Positions 10,541 to 19,095 of a stretch of DNA of 64,000 nucleotides are shown here, one piece after another. How positions within the stretch are numbered: the stretch's first letter is position 1; each line of letters opens with the position of its first letter. This stretch comes from Catenisphaera adipataccumulans (GTDB lineage: Bacteria; Bacillota_I; Bacilli_A; Erysipelotrichales; Erysipelotrichaceae), in NCBI RefSeq assembly GCF_014202755.1, contig NZ_JACHHK010000001.1, forward strand, positions 186,001-250,000. Reading direction: 5' to 3'. Under the pieces are notes generated by a model, which saw only the letters and a program-made list of their open reading frames with translations, was not told the origin of the DNA and searched no databases. The position numbers and the translations under genes are program-made.

Positions 10541-10593
10541 AGTATAGCATAATCAGGCGGCGAATTAAATAATTTATCACGCTTTCATGATAA
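10541..10593 (-). promoter_or_regulatory. Promoter and possible operator of the XRE-methyltransferase-nuclease operon
   Basis: On the minus strand: -10 TATACT (complement of 10541-10546), 17-base spacer, weak -35 TTTAAT (10564-10569). An inverted repeat TTATCA/TGATAA (10574-10593) lies just upstream and could bind the XRE protein. A promoter here means the cargo can be expressed apart from the satellite's structural genes. Confidence 0.5.
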
Positions 10594-10601
10594 CAGGGCG
10601 G

Positions 10602-10913
10602 TCATTTCTCCCGCTTGCAATACAGCGTTATATCTCCCTTGTAGCCTTCAAACACATCGACGCGCGTTATATCGTACAAAACGCCCTTGTACCTTATAAC
10701 GTGCGCCGTTGTTATATCGTCCCGGTATCCGATTTGAAACAGTACGTTTTCCGTCACGTTGACGCGCGCAGCGGCAAAGACTTCATCACCGGATAGCTGC
10801 CGGAAATAGGCCCACACCGTAGCAACGGGGACAAGCTGCTTCACATGGTTTCCGATTTTATCAACCGTGACTTTGTTTTCAAGGATTTCAATTTTCTTGT
10901 CTTTCAGCTTCAT
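10602..10913 (-). CDS. Phage head closure / head-tail adaptor protein
   Basis: 103 residues with the all-beta pattern of the SPP1 gp16-like head-tail joining family: 'VWAYFRQLSGDEVFAAARVNVTENVLFQIGYRDDITTAHVIRYKG..YDITRVD'. These close the portal and give the docking surface for a tail. In a satellite without tail genes it is the part expected to accept a helper's tails. AGGAAGG precedes the ATG. It is last in the structural operon. Confidence 0.75.
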   Translation of the reverse strand: MKLKDKKIEILENKVTVDKIGNHVKQLVPVATVWAYFRQLSGDEVFAAARVNVTENVLFQIGYRDDITTAHVIRYKGVLYDITRVDVFEGYKGDITLYCKREK

Positions 10914-10934
10914 TGCCGTTCCTTCCTGCGCGGG

Positions 10935-12581
10935 TCATTCAATCGCGCTTGTAAATTCGTTGTAATGCTCATAAAGCCCGACATAGCTATCAAGCAGCGC
11001 CGCGGTTCCGTCAATACGCTGTTTCGGGCTTTGGTTCTTGACCGGGACAATATTTCCGTTGCGGTCCGTCTGAACGCCGGTGTTCGTCAAGCACCATTTC
11101 AGAACAGGGTTATTGTTATAAATGACACGGTGCGCTTGCAGGTCCGCGCCTAACATTTGCATAGGCAGGGAAAGAGTCTTTGCGCCTTGAATACAGCGCA
11201 CCATGTTGAAACCTTCCATCTGCATTTCTTCCACAAAATAACGGGCGGAATAGCTGTCATAATAAACCCACGCCGGGAAAAGGCTGTATTCCTGAACAAG
11301 TTCCTTGAACCACGCTGTCACATCAGAATAATTGATTGTGTTTCCGCTGCAAAGACGCACAAGGCCCCGTTCAAACCATCTGTCATAAGGAATTTTGTCT
11401 TGCTTCACGCGCTCTTGCAGACGGTCCGCGGGCAACCAAAACATTTCAGTCACATATTTCCGATTGTCACCCGGTTTCATGAATAGCAGGCTTGCCGCTG
11501 TCAGGTCCGTTGTGATAGACAGATCAACCCCGCCGATACAGTACGCGCCGCGGAAATCATCAAGTGAAAAGACAGATTCATTGTTTATATCATCAAAGGA
11601 AAGCCACGCCGTTTTCACGGTTTCCCTGACGTTGAATTCCTTGCAGAGTACGCCCGGCAATTCATTCCGGTTGTGCTTTGCCCGTTCAACCTGCGCGTTC
11701 AGATCGTCGAATTTCTTGATTGTGTTCAAGGCCGGGTTTGCTTTCACCCATGCTGCCGGGTCCGTCCATTCCGCGCGGCTGTCAAGTTCGTAAAGAATCG
11801 GCAGGAAATGTTCATCAATGACATTCCCGTCTGCAACCTGCGCCGCGTATTCATACATTTCATCAAAAATACATTCCCTGACGGTTCCTGCCGTCGTTAT
11901 CATCACAAGCAGCGGGGACCGGCGCGCAGACATACTTTGTTTCATGACTTCATAAAGGTTTCTGTCTTTGACGCCGTGCAATTCATCCATAATGACAAAG
12001 GACGCGTTCAGGCCGTCAAGCGTGTCGGAATTCCGGGCAAGCGGCTGAAACTTTGACATTGTAGGTTCATAATACAAGTCGTTTTTCCGCTTTCTGAAAT
12101 GCTTTGACAGGACCGGCGATTGTTTAATCATGTTGTGCGCTTCATCGAATAACAGGCGGGCTTGTGCGTATTTTGTTGCGGTGCTGTAAACCTCTGCGCC
12201 GCCTTCACCGTCACTTGTCAGCATATACAGCGCAAGGCCCGCCAAAAGGGTTGATTTGCCGTTCTTGCGGCCCACAAGGAAGAATGATTCACGGTACTGC
12301 CTGCAACCCGTCTGCGGGTCAATAAAGCCAAACAGGGCCTGAATGAACGCTTTCTGAAACAGTTCAAGGCGGACAGGCTGACCGGCCCATTCCCCTTTAG
12401 AATGACGGCAGAAACGTTCAATGAATTCTATCGGACGGGTCGCGCGGCTTTCATCAAAGACATATTTCCCGCTGCGGTCATTGCAGGCAGCGGCAAGCCG
12501 GGAATAAACGGCTTTTATACGCCGTGACGCTGCAATCTTTCCGCTTTGAATCTGTTCATTGTAGGCTGCAATATAGTTCAT
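10935..12581 (-). CDS. terL: Terminase large subunit
   Basis: 548 residues. The N-terminal ATPase carries a Walker A 'VGRKNGKST' near 103-111 and Walker B 'FVIMDELHG' near 195; the C-terminal nuclease half has 'GVDLSITTDLTAASLLF' with metal-binding Asp and a conserved 'DYVGLYEHY'-like end. This is the Terminase_1 (HK97/phi-C31-like) family, the motor that packages DNA into procapsids and cuts it. Having its own large terminase separates this element from PICIs that borrow the helper's enzyme. It overlaps the preceding gene by four bases. Confidence 0.93.
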   Translation of the reverse strand: MNYIAAYNEQIQSGKIAASRRIKAVYSRLAAACNDRSGKYVFDESRATRPIEFIERFCRHSKGEWAGQPVRLELFQKAFIQALFGFIDPQTGCRQYRESFFLVGRKNGKSTLLAGLALYMLTSDGEGGAEVYSTATKYAQARLLFDEAHNMIKQSPVLSKHFRKRKNDLYYEPTMSKFQPLARNSDTLDGLNASFVIMDELHGVKDRNLYEVMKQSMSARRSPLLVMITTAGTVRECIFDEMYEYAAQVADGNVIDEHFLPILYELDSRAEWTDPAAWVKANPALNTIKKFDDLNAQVERAKHNRNELPGVLCKEFNVRETVKTAWLSFDDINNESVFSLDDFRGAYCIGGVDLSITTDLTAASLLFMKPGDNRKYVTEMFWLPADRLQERVKQDKIPYDRWFERGLVRLCSGNTINYSDVTAWFKELVQEYSLFPAWVYYDSYSARYFVEEMQMEGFNMVRCIQGAKTLSLPMQMLGADLQAHRVIYNNNPVLKWCLTNTGVQTDRNGNIVPVKNQSPKQRIDGTAALLDSYVGLYEHYNEFTSAIE

Positions 12582-12823
12582 TCTGTCACCTTGTTAAATG
12601 CTTCAAGTTCGTCCGCGTTTTCATCGTCGTTCAGGCGCTTTTCCTGTTCTGCGCAGAGTTTCAAATACTGTTTCTGCAAAGGCAGGAACACACGCATTAA
12701 ACGCGCATATTCCTCTGTGTCAAAGGCTTCACGCGCTGCCCTTAACTGATTTTCAGTGAATACAAGATCATCAAGCAGCGTGTTAATTTGCAGTTGTAAT
12801 TCCTCGTCATAACTTCCGTTCAT
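12578..12823 (-). CDS. Small helical protein, possible small terminase subunit
   Basis: 81 residues, strongly helical and charged ('LLDDLVFTENQLRAAREAF' and 'LQKQYLKLCAEQEKRL'), lying between HNH and large terminase genes with four-base overlaps on both sides. In HK97-type modules this place is normally held by the DNA-recognising small terminase. It is shorter than usual and no HTH is obvious, so the assignment rests on position and helical character. Confidence 0.5.
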   Translation of the reverse strand: MNGSYDEELQLQINTLLDDLVFTENQLRAAREAFDTEEYARLMRVFLPLQKQYLKLCAEQEKRLNDDENADELEAFNKVTE

Positions 12824-13137
12824 TTGTTGTTCCTCTCTTTCTGTATCAGATCGCCGTTTTCATCAAAGGTCAGGCCCGCCGCCGTTGCCCCGCCCGTTCC
12901 GAAATGCTCCCGGTTGTGACAGTCAAGGCAGAGCGCTTCAAGATTGTCCGGGTTCAGGGCAATGTTCGGGTCCGTCACGTTTTCGGCGGTCAGGTATATT
13001 TTGTGATGTGCGATTTCAGCGGGTGCGCCGCAGCGTTCACAGATATAGTTCTTTGAAAGCAGGAAAGCCCGTGAAAGGCGTTTCCATGCTTTAGAATGGT
13101 AGAACGCTGCCTGCCCCGTGAAACTGTCAGCTTTCAT
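12820..13137 (-). CDS. HNH endonuclease of the packaging module
   Basis: 105 residues with an HNH fold: 'CERCGAPAEIAHHKIYLTAEN', then 'NPDNLEALCLDCHNREH'. The zinc pairs CxxC ... CxxC and the His-His pair are present. In HK97-like phages and cf-PICIs an HNH protein adjacent to terminase is needed for cos cleavage and packaging. Overlaps on both sides place it firmly in the packaging operon. Confidence 0.85.
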   Translation of the reverse strand: MKADSFTGQAAFYHSKAWKRLSRAFLLSKNYICERCGAPAEIAHHKIYLTAENVTDPNIALNPDNLEALCLDCHNREHFGTGGATAAGLTFDENGDLIQKERNNK

Positions 13138-13408
13138 TCACGGCCCTTTCTGCGGGCAGGGCTTTCAAAAGGCAGTCAATGACGCGCTGAACCTTGTCAA
13201 CGTCGCTGTTTTCGCCGTAATACCATTGCCATAGAATGAAACGCCCGGCTGTCAGGGCAACGGGTGAAAAAACGCCGTCTTTCGCCTTGTAGCCGGTTGT
13301 TTCGGTCAGGTAGTCAGGAATAGCGGAAACAAGCGCCGTGATTTGTTCGTCATTGTCGCTGCCGTCCACGCGCAGAATATTCCGCGCCTGTTCGATTGTG
13401 TACATCAT
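13127..13408 (-). CDS. Head-tail connector protein (gp6-like)
   Basis: 93 residues, 'ARNILRVDGSDNDEQITALVSAIPDYLTETTGY' at the N-terminus, typical of the gp6/YqbG-like phage connector family that forms a ring below the portal. It lies directly after the capsid gene and overlaps the HNH start by 11 bases. The helical N-terminus and later 'RFILWQWYYGENSDVDKV' fit family members of about 90-110 residues. Confidence 0.8.
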   Translation of the reverse strand: MMYTIEQARNILRVDGSDNDEQITALVSAIPDYLTETTGYKAKDGVFSPVALTAGRFILWQWYYGENSDVDKVQRVIDCLLKALPAERAVNES

Positions 13409-13470
13409 GGTTGTTCCTTCTTTCGTTTAATAGCAGGGTGCCACGTTTTGTGGCACCCCCTTGAAGATCA

Positions 13471-14952
13471 TCAGGCGGCCTTGACTTCAACCTTTACGAA
13501 CGCGCCCGGAACAATCGGCTTCCCGTCTGCGATACATAAAGCGCGGTAATCAATCAGGCCGCTTGTGAATCCGCTTTCGCGGCTCATTTCGACCGCGATT
13601 CCCTGCGGAATGTTCACGCCGTAATAGTTGAAATTTCCAAACAGAACCGTTCCTGCCGGGATATTATCGTCAATGACGATTTCAAAACCGAACAGACGGC
13701 GCACACCGCCGTTTTCAGCGTCCGTGAAAATATAGTCGCCTTCGCTGTTTTTCAGCGGGTAGACGGTCCCGAACAGGGTTGACGTAGACATTGCGAACTT
13801 TGCCCCGGCAGCATAACCGGCAGGCATAAGCGCGATTGCAGCAAGCAGGGTGTCCCCGGTCAGGGCGGTTGTTGTGATTGTGTTCGTCTTGTCCCACTTA
13901 ATGCCGGTCAGAATTCCGGTAGGCTGTCCGCTGCCGGTTCCGTTCACGATTGCTGCGCCGATTGCGTCCGCAATGCAGCTTTTCAGTTCGTCGGTGATGT
14001 AGCTTTCAAATGCGGAAAGCGTCATGCGCTTGACTGCCGCGCTCATGGAAAGCATCTTGATAAGTTCAAGGCCGGTGAACGTCACCGCCGTTGTTTCTGC
14101 TTTCTGACGCTCCACGGCTGCGCCCTCTGTGTGCCATGCTGCCGCGTCATTCGGTGTTCCGACCGGGACAGAAAGGTTGCTGGGAACGGAAAACAGGCGG
14201 ACCACATCGAACAGGCCGTTGACGTTCCTTGACTGCTTCACAACCTCGTTCAGCGTTTCGGTAGGAACAACCGCTGCGCTGTTTGACAGGGTATTGAACG
14301 CGTCCGCGCGCTTTTCTGCCTGCGCTGCTTCAAACGCCCTTGTTTCCGCGTCGGTCAGGGGCTTGCCTAACATACGTTTGAAAAAGGCGCTGCGATATTC
14401 CGGAACCGCGTGTGTGTCGGTGACAATCTGCTTGTTTTCAAGGTTTGCTGTAATAGGGTTGAACATAGTGTTTTCTTCCTTTCCGGCGCTGTTTCGCGCC
14501 TGTACGTTGGTTTGTGTATAAGCTGCATAGTTTACGATTGAAATTTCATAAACCTTGCTTATCTGTGTGATGGTCCTTGTCTGTGTCTGTTCGTCAAAGG
14601 TGTAATTCCCGACGTCAAAGGCAAAGGACATTTGCGAAAGATCGCCGCGTTTCACGGCTTCATAGACGGAACGGGCGCTTTCTGTGTCAGGCAGTTCCGC
14701 GCGCATTTCAAGGCCGCGTTCTGTGACGGTCAGGGCAAGTGTTTTCGGGGACCTTGCAAGCGGAATTCCTGCGCCGTCATGGTTTACAAGCAGCGCGACG
14801 TCATTCAGGTCAACCCCGTCAAGGGCTTTCGGGTCAATGCGTTCCGTCACGCCGCCGATTGCTGCGGGCTGATTGAACACAACCGCTGTTCCTTCAAGAA
14901 TCAGCGGCTTTTCTGCTGCACGGATTTCACTGTTTCTTGTCTGTTTCTTCAT
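13471..14952 (-). CDS. Fused prohead protease and HK97-type major capsid protein
   Basis: 493 residues from the ATG at 14952, which follows GTGAGG; a GTG at 14967 is possible. Residues 1-150 are an HK97 gp4-type prohead protease ('LLVNHDGAGIPLARSPKTL' with His, 'GDLSQMSFAF' with Ser). Residues from about 163 are an HK97-fold capsid protein ('GTPNDAAAWHTEGAAVERQKAETTAV', 'LFGFEIVIDDNIPAG'). Fusion couples maturation protease and shell. An internal ATG at 14466, with AAGGAAG eight bases upstream, could make a 331-residue capsid-only product, giving capsid in excess of protease. It overlaps the portal gene by 26 bases. Confidence 0.87.
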   Translation of the reverse strand: MKKQTRNSEIRAAEKPLILEGTAVVFNQPAAIGGVTERIDPKALDGVDLNDVALLVNHDGAGIPLARSPKTLALTVTERGLEMRAELPDTESARSVYEAVKRGDLSQMSFAFDVGNYTFDEQTQTRTITQISKVYEISIVNYAAYTQTNVQARNSAGKEENTMFNPITANLENKQIVTDTHAVPEYRSAFFKRMLGKPLTDAETRAFEAAQAEKRADAFNTLSNSAAVVPTETLNEVVKQSRNVNGLFDVVRLFSVPSNLSVPVGTPNDAAAWHTEGAAVERQKAETTAVTFTGLELIKMLSMSAAVKRMTLSAFESYITDELKSCIADAIGAAIVNGTGSGQPTGILTGIKWDKTNTITTTALTGDTLLAAIALMPAGYAAGAKFAMSTSTLFGTVYPLKNSEGDYIFTDAENGGVRRLFGFEIVIDDNIPAGTVLFGNFNYYGVNIPQGIAVEMSRESGFTSGLIDYRALCIADGKPIVPGAFVKVEVKAA

Positions 14953-16069
14953 TGCTGTTTTCCTCACTTTCGTTTAATTGGTAGCTGTCCGCCTTTTCAG
15001 CGGAAACATAATTGAGTGACTGCAAGCGACGTTCCCCGCCGTCAATCGGCGGCAGCGCAAGCAGGTGACGCGCTTCATTGATGGTTATGACGCCCAACGG
15101 CGCGGCTTCATGCAGCAGCTTGATTTTTGTATCTGCCGTTGAAAATTCCATGCGTTCCGGTGTGAATACCACATCGGCAGCACATTTCAGGGCGAATTCC
15201 CCGGAAAGCTGCATTGCAAAAGGTTCAATCACGCTTTCATAGAACGCACTGAATTCATCTTCTGTATAGCTGCCGTTGATGATTGCAGCGTTCACGCCCA
15301 AATAGTCATAAATCTGCCCGTTCACGGCTTCTATCTGTTCCCGCGGGACGTTGTAGGCCGTCACATTTGTCGGGACAAAATCAAATCTTTGGTCCGTTGC
15401 TGCAATGCCGCCGCTGTTTTCCGGGTTGAAATAGTCGGCAACAAATTTGTCCTTTTCTGCCTTGACCTGCGCCGGATTCACAAGACTTGTGAATTTCAGA
15501 ACGCCGCGAATACTTGTTCCGTTCTTCACGCTTGCTGAAATGCCCTGTGTCAGGGTCTGCGCGGTGTCAAGCAGCGGGAAAAGCGGCGCGTTTGTTTCGC
15601 CGGACAGGTCATTTGAAAGGAAATGACGGCGCAGGTGAATGACGTCACTGTATGGGAACGTCACCTGCCTGCCGTCCGGGAACAGGCAGTCAAGGAAAAT
15701 TTCACCGTCTGTTCCGGGCTTGAATTCCACGGACGCCGGGATAATCGGATAAAGTGCTGTGACAAGGCCCTGTTCATCACGGACAAGCAGCAAAAACGCA
15801 TTGTTGTTTGTAAAATATGCCGCTGCCGTCTTGTAAAGCAGATCATAGGCGGACATATAGCTGTTCGGGGTCTTTTGCAGGACCGTTTCAAGGCGGCTGT
15901 CCTTGCAATGCGCTTGCAGCTTTGCCGCGTGTCTTGCGATAGCGTCAACCGCTGACCGGAAAGCCGCGTTTCCGTAGGCTGTCCCGGAAAATGCCGTGAA
16001 TTCATTGTCGATTTCAAGCACCGCGCGCGGCGGGGCCTTACGTCTGAACAGTTTTGAAAATATGCTCAT
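14927..16069 (-). CDS. Phage portal protein (HK97 family)
   Basis: 380 residues with the HK97 portal pattern: 'LLYKTAAAYFTNNNAFLLLVRD', 'DVIHLRRHFLSNDLSGETNAPL', 'YDYLGVNAAIINGSYTEDEFSAFYESVIEPF' and 'GVITINEARHLLALPPIDGGERRL'. The portal dodecamer is the DNA entry vertex of the capsid. First gene of the structural operon, about 280 bases downstream of the primase and beside the candidate origin. Confidence 0.92.
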   Translation of the reverse strand: MSIFSKLFRRKAPPRAVLEIDNEFTAFSGTAYGNAAFRSAVDAIARHAAKLQAHCKDSRLETVLQKTPNSYMSAYDLLYKTAAAYFTNNNAFLLLVRDEQGLVTALYPIIPASVEFKPGTDGEIFLDCLFPDGRQVTFPYSDVIHLRRHFLSNDLSGETNAPLFPLLDTAQTLTQGISASVKNGTSIRGVLKFTSLVNPAQVKAEKDKFVADYFNPENSGGIAATDQRFDFVPTNVTAYNVPREQIEAVNGQIYDYLGVNAAIINGSYTEDEFSAFYESVIEPFAMQLSGEFALKCAADVVFTPERMEFSTADTKIKLLHEAAPLGVITINEARHLLALPPIDGGERRLQSLNYVSAEKADSYQLNESEENSNEETDKKQ

Positions 16070-16183
16070 TTTGAAAATGCTCCTTCCTGAAATTGATTTT
16101 TTTCATGCAGAGGAAAAGAAAACTCCAGCGCCGGTGTCCAGCGGTCACGCCGTCACGCGCCTGCCGGGGGCCTTTTCTTCCGT

Positions 16184-16312
16184 CAAGGTTAGGGTGTTAG
16201 GGCAGGTTAGGGTGTTTTCCATAGATCACAGAAAAATATCTATTCTAATCACGTATTATTAGATTCATTTTTTTCTGCTCTATGGAATTTGCCCTAACCT
16301 AACCTAACCTTG
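16184..16312. other. Candidate replication origin: inverted GGTTAGG iterons around an AT-rich core
   Basis: GGTTAGG-type iterons run forward in 16187-16215 and inverted in 16291-16311, flanking about 75 bases of AT-rich sequence with a nested TCTAAT/ATTAGA pair. The arms also share CCATAGA and CAGAAAAA blocks, making a 129-base imperfect palindrome. It lies 38 bases past the end of the primase-helicase gene. Established comparison: SaPI origins have two iteron sets flanking an AT-rich region next to the primase/helicase genes. I infer this is the satellite's replication origin; a transcription terminator or packaging site are alternatives. Confidence 0.6.
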
Positions 16313-16349
16313 ATGAAATTCTGTTCGCTGCCGCGTCATGCTCTGACGA

Positions 16350-18449
16350 TTAAAGCGGACCTAACAACGGTTCTACATCGGCGCCCGTGCGCGGGAATTC
16401 TTCATAAGCAGAAAGCGGCGGCAATAGATATTGCTTGACGTTGTGAACGTTCTTGACCTGAATCCGCTTGTCCTGCGCGGCAAGTTTGGCAAGAACGCGG
16501 CCTGCCTGCATACTTGAAACCCCGCGTATTCCTGCATGGTTTAACAGGGCGCTGACCTTCACCCAATGCCATTTATCAAGCGGCGCGTCAAAGTCAAGGT
16601 TGTCCGTGATTTCAATTTCACCGGCAAGCGGCTTTGAATACTGTTCGTTTTCAAGCTGCAGGGTTTGCAGTTCTTCTTTCGTCAGTCGGAAACCCTGAAC
16701 GTCTTTCTTGTAAAGCGTTTCATAAACCTGCGCCCACATCTGTTTCACCCATTCCGCCGACAACCCTTTCACGCGTTCAACGTCAAGGGGTGACGGGTGA
16801 ATCACCCAAAAACGGCGGCTGCCGGTTTCATCATTCAGGAATTCTTTCGGGTTGACCGTTGCACAGAAACTTGTCCGGCGCGGTCTGCGCGTCTGCGCGT
16901 GTGCATACGGCAGGCGGTAGGTGTCTGTTCGTGACGTCAGGAACGCTTTCAAGGCGGACTGTTCTTTTTTCAGGGTGCTGTCAAGTTCTCCAAGTTCTGC
17001 AATCCAACAACCCGTTGATTGAATCACCGTGTCTTTCTTGCCTAGATCAATGCTGACACCCTCTGCAAACCAATCGGATTTCACCGCGATCGTTGCAAAG
17101 AAAAGTGTTTTGCCTGCGCCTTGATCGCCCTGAATGGTTAGAACGCCGTCTGCGCCATATGGTTCAACATCATCGTTCAGGGCAAGCGAAATAGTCTGAT
17201 GACACCACTTGTTCAGGTACAACGTTTCACGTTCGTTGTCTGCAATGCCTAAAATTTCCGCAAGGTCTTTCAGGTAGTCATGACCGTCCCACGTTGTAGA
17301 CTTCAACATTTCTTCAACCGGGTTGAATCTGTTTTCGTCCTCTATCAGCACAAGACAATCATCAAGCGTCGTTCGGCTGCATTTCATGTTGTGTTTCGTG
17401 AAATAGTCCATGAGAAGAACCGGCAGCGTGTTTGCCGCGTTTTCCTTTGAATAGGCTTTCGGCAGGCCGTTCACCTCTACCATGCCGGAAATCAGGTTCA
17501 GGCGGACCGTGATGTTCATTTCCGCAAGGACCTTTTTCACATCGTCGCTTGTAACCGGCTTTTTCTTCTTTCCGCCGCCGCTTGTGAAATCAGCAAGTTC
17601 ATAAGCGTCGGGCGGGATATAGTCAGGACTGCTTTCAATTTCTTTGTGAAAGAACCCCTGCGCGCTGTTCCATATTGTTTTCAGTTCGCTTTCTTCAAGC
17701 GGCTGTTCACAGCGGTCCGCTGCTTGCTGAAACAGTTCAAACGCCTTGTCCGTGTCACCGTTCCTTTTCAGGATTTTTGCAGCATACTTTGACAGGGTGT
17801 TGTTTCTTGTCCCGACCGGTATGACGTCCGGCAGCTTGTCAAGGTTTACAAGGAACGTGTCAACCGGGATATTGCCGGGATAATATTCAACCTGCGGATT
17901 TTCCACGCCGTAGAAAAAGTGCGCTCTGTCCATCGCGTCAGAATCGAACTGCGGAAAGTGTTCAAGGGCTTTTAATTTCAGCGCCGCGAAACGGTCAACG
18001 TCTGTGACGGTATTCATGATGAAATACACATGAAACCGCGGACGCGCCGGTTTTCCGTTCTTTTCCTTCATGTGATGGCGTGAATAAACCACATAAAACG
18101 GAACGCCGGGAAAGGCGGCTGCAACGTCGGCAGGCGTCACCCATTCTTCCGGGGGAATATCCGGTTTCAACGGGTCTTTCTGTTCGTTGTCTACTTCAAC
18201 CGGCAGGCAATTCGCCTGTTTATACGTTTTCACGCTGCGATAGCCTTTTATCAGCTTGCCGCGGTTATTTTTCCCGTCAGAATGTTGTGCGCCGATATTG
18301 TCAAACGCGGCAACCTTTTTCAGATCATCAATAGAATGAATGACCGCGGTGAACGGATAGCTTGTGTTATTCTTTTTCTGTGTGACGCCGCTGTATTGCA
18401 GCGTAAATTCCGTTAATGCCGGGGCTGTTTCATTCAAGGTTGCTGTCAT
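16350..18449 (-). CDS. Primase-helicase with VapE/VirE ATPase domain
   Basis: 699 residues from the ATG at 18449, which has AGGGGGTG upstream. The N-terminal 220 residues look like an archaeo-eukaryotic primase-polymerase ('PFYVVYSRHHMKEKNGKPAR', 'FHVYFIMNT'), followed by a PriCT-like helical part near 225-275. From about 375 is a VapE/VirE superfamily-3-type ATPase: Walker A 'GDQGAGKTLFF', 'CWIAELGELDST' as Walker B, and 'NDETGSRRFWVI'. It would melt and prime the satellite's origin. The long overlap with the AlpA-like gene shows co-transcription. The arrangement matches PICI pri/rep modules. Confidence 0.87.
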   Translation of the reverse strand: MTATLNETAPALTEFTLQYSGVTQKKNNTSYPFTAVIHSIDDLKKVAAFDNIGAQHSDGKNNRGKLIKGYRSVKTYKQANCLPVEVDNEQKDPLKPDIPPEEWVTPADVAAAFPGVPFYVVYSRHHMKEKNGKPARPRFHVYFIMNTVTDVDRFAALKLKALEHFPQFDSDAMDRAHFFYGVENPQVEYYPGNIPVDTFLVNLDKLPDVIPVGTRNNTLSKYAAKILKRNGDTDKAFELFQQAADRCEQPLEESELKTIWNSAQGFFHKEIESSPDYIPPDAYELADFTSGGGKKKKPVTSDDVKKVLAEMNITVRLNLISGMVEVNGLPKAYSKENAANTLPVLLMDYFTKHNMKCSRTTLDDCLVLIEDENRFNPVEEMLKSTTWDGHDYLKDLAEILGIADNERETLYLNKWCHQTISLALNDDVEPYGADGVLTIQGDQGAGKTLFFATIAVKSDWFAEGVSIDLGKKDTVIQSTGCWIAELGELDSTLKKEQSALKAFLTSRTDTYRLPYAHAQTRRPRRTSFCATVNPKEFLNDETGSRRFWVIHPSPLDVERVKGLSAEWVKQMWAQVYETLYKKDVQGFRLTKEELQTLQLENEQYSKPLAGEIEITDNLDFDAPLDKWHWVKVSALLNHAGIRGVSSMQAGRVLAKLAAQDKRIQVKNVHNVKQYLLPPLSAYEEFPRTGADVEPLLGPL

Positions 18450-18633
18450 ACTTTGCACCCCCTGATTTCAGGTAACTTTCAAAGATTTCCGGGTTGATAT
18501 AGCAGCGGTTCCCGACCTGAATGACGGGAAAAGCGCCGCGTTTCACAAGCGTTCTGATTGCGTATTCCGGGAATTGAAAGGCCCGCGCCGTCTGCTTTAT
18601 TGTTAATGCTGTTTTCTGTTCCAACGTCCGCAC
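18430..18633 (-). CDS. AlpA/excisionase-type HTH protein
   Basis: 67 residues with a MerR-like winged helix of the excisionase (HTH_17) family: 'LTIKQTARAFQFPEYAIRTLVKRGAFPVIQVGNRCYINPE'. In PICIs an AlpA-like activator switches on excision and replication genes. It heads the primase operon, overlapping the primase start by 20 bases. Whether it acts as excisionase or transcription activator cannot be told from sequence. Confidence 0.8.
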   Translation of the reverse strand: MRTLEQKTALTIKQTARAFQFPEYAIRTLVKRGAFPVIQVGNRCYINPEIFESYLKSGGAKYDSNLE

Positions 18634-18653
18634 CTTCCTTTCTTTAGGTACTG

Positions 18654-18707
18654 AAAAACCGCCTTGCAGGTCCTTGTTTCATTGCTTGTCCCTGTTTGGC
18701 GGTTTTT
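18654..18707 (-). terminator. Long hairpin between small ORF and AlpA-like gene
   Basis: AAAAACCGCC (18654-18663) pairs with GGCGGTTTTT (18698-18707) over a 34-base loop. On the minus strand the second arm ends in a T-run. It could terminate or attenuate transcription before the AlpA-primase operon. Confidence 0.5.
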
Positions 18708-18708
18708 G

Positions 18709-18864
18709 TCATTTAAGTTCAATTTCTGCTTTGCCGTGCGTCCGTATCTGTTCGACGGCATTGAAAACGGTCAGGTCCTTGTTTCCGTAGGCGTTCCGTT
18801 TCTCAATCTTTTCTTCATAATGCTTTCTGCGGCGGTTTGCCCGCTGCCTTGTCCGGCCCTTCAT
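18709..18864 (-). CDS. Small basic protein of the satellite early region
   Basis: 51 residues, ATG at 18864 behind GGGGTGA. The N-terminus is very basic ('KGRTRQRANRRRKHYEEKIEKR') and the C-terminus is 'NKDLTVFNAVEQIRTHGKAEIELK'. The basic stretch suggests nucleic-acid binding. I do not recognise a named family. It lies in the early operon, upstream of the AlpA-like gene. Confidence 0.6.
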   Translation of the reverse strand: MKGRTRQRANRRRKHYEEKIEKRNAYGNKDLTVFNAVEQIRTHGKAEIELK

Positions 18865-18977
18865 AATGCTTCACCCCCTGCGAATAGATAGTCTTTCCCC
18901 GTCTGTTCCGCCTGTTCAGGTGGTCCGGGAAACTTTCGACGTCCGGCAATTAAATTCGTTTTTATTGCTTTCATATA

Positions 18978-19070
18978 TTGACAGATACGTTTCCCCTGCC
19001 TATAATGACAGTATAGCAGAACGATTCTGCAAGTCAATATTTCTTGAATCCATTAGACAATGTTCAAGAA
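18978..19070 (+). promoter_or_regulatory. Consensus promoter and operators of the satellite regulator-integrase operon
   Basis: Perfect -35 TTGACA (18978-18983), 17-base spacer, perfect -10 TATAAT (19001-19006). Downstream are two inverted repeats: GCAGAA-cga-TTCTGC (19016-19030) and TTCTTGAA/TTCAAGAA (19041-19070). Their placement over the transcript start suggests autorepression by the XRE protein and control of the divergent AlpA-primase operon. Confidence 0.7.
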
Positions 19071-19095
19071 AACCGAAAGAAAGGAGAAAAAGGCA

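Noticed and set aside
10602-16069. Structural genes of the main prophage
   Set aside because: They lie on the opposite strand, inside the att-bounded element with its own integrase and primase. The main prophage's head genes should lie left of the window.
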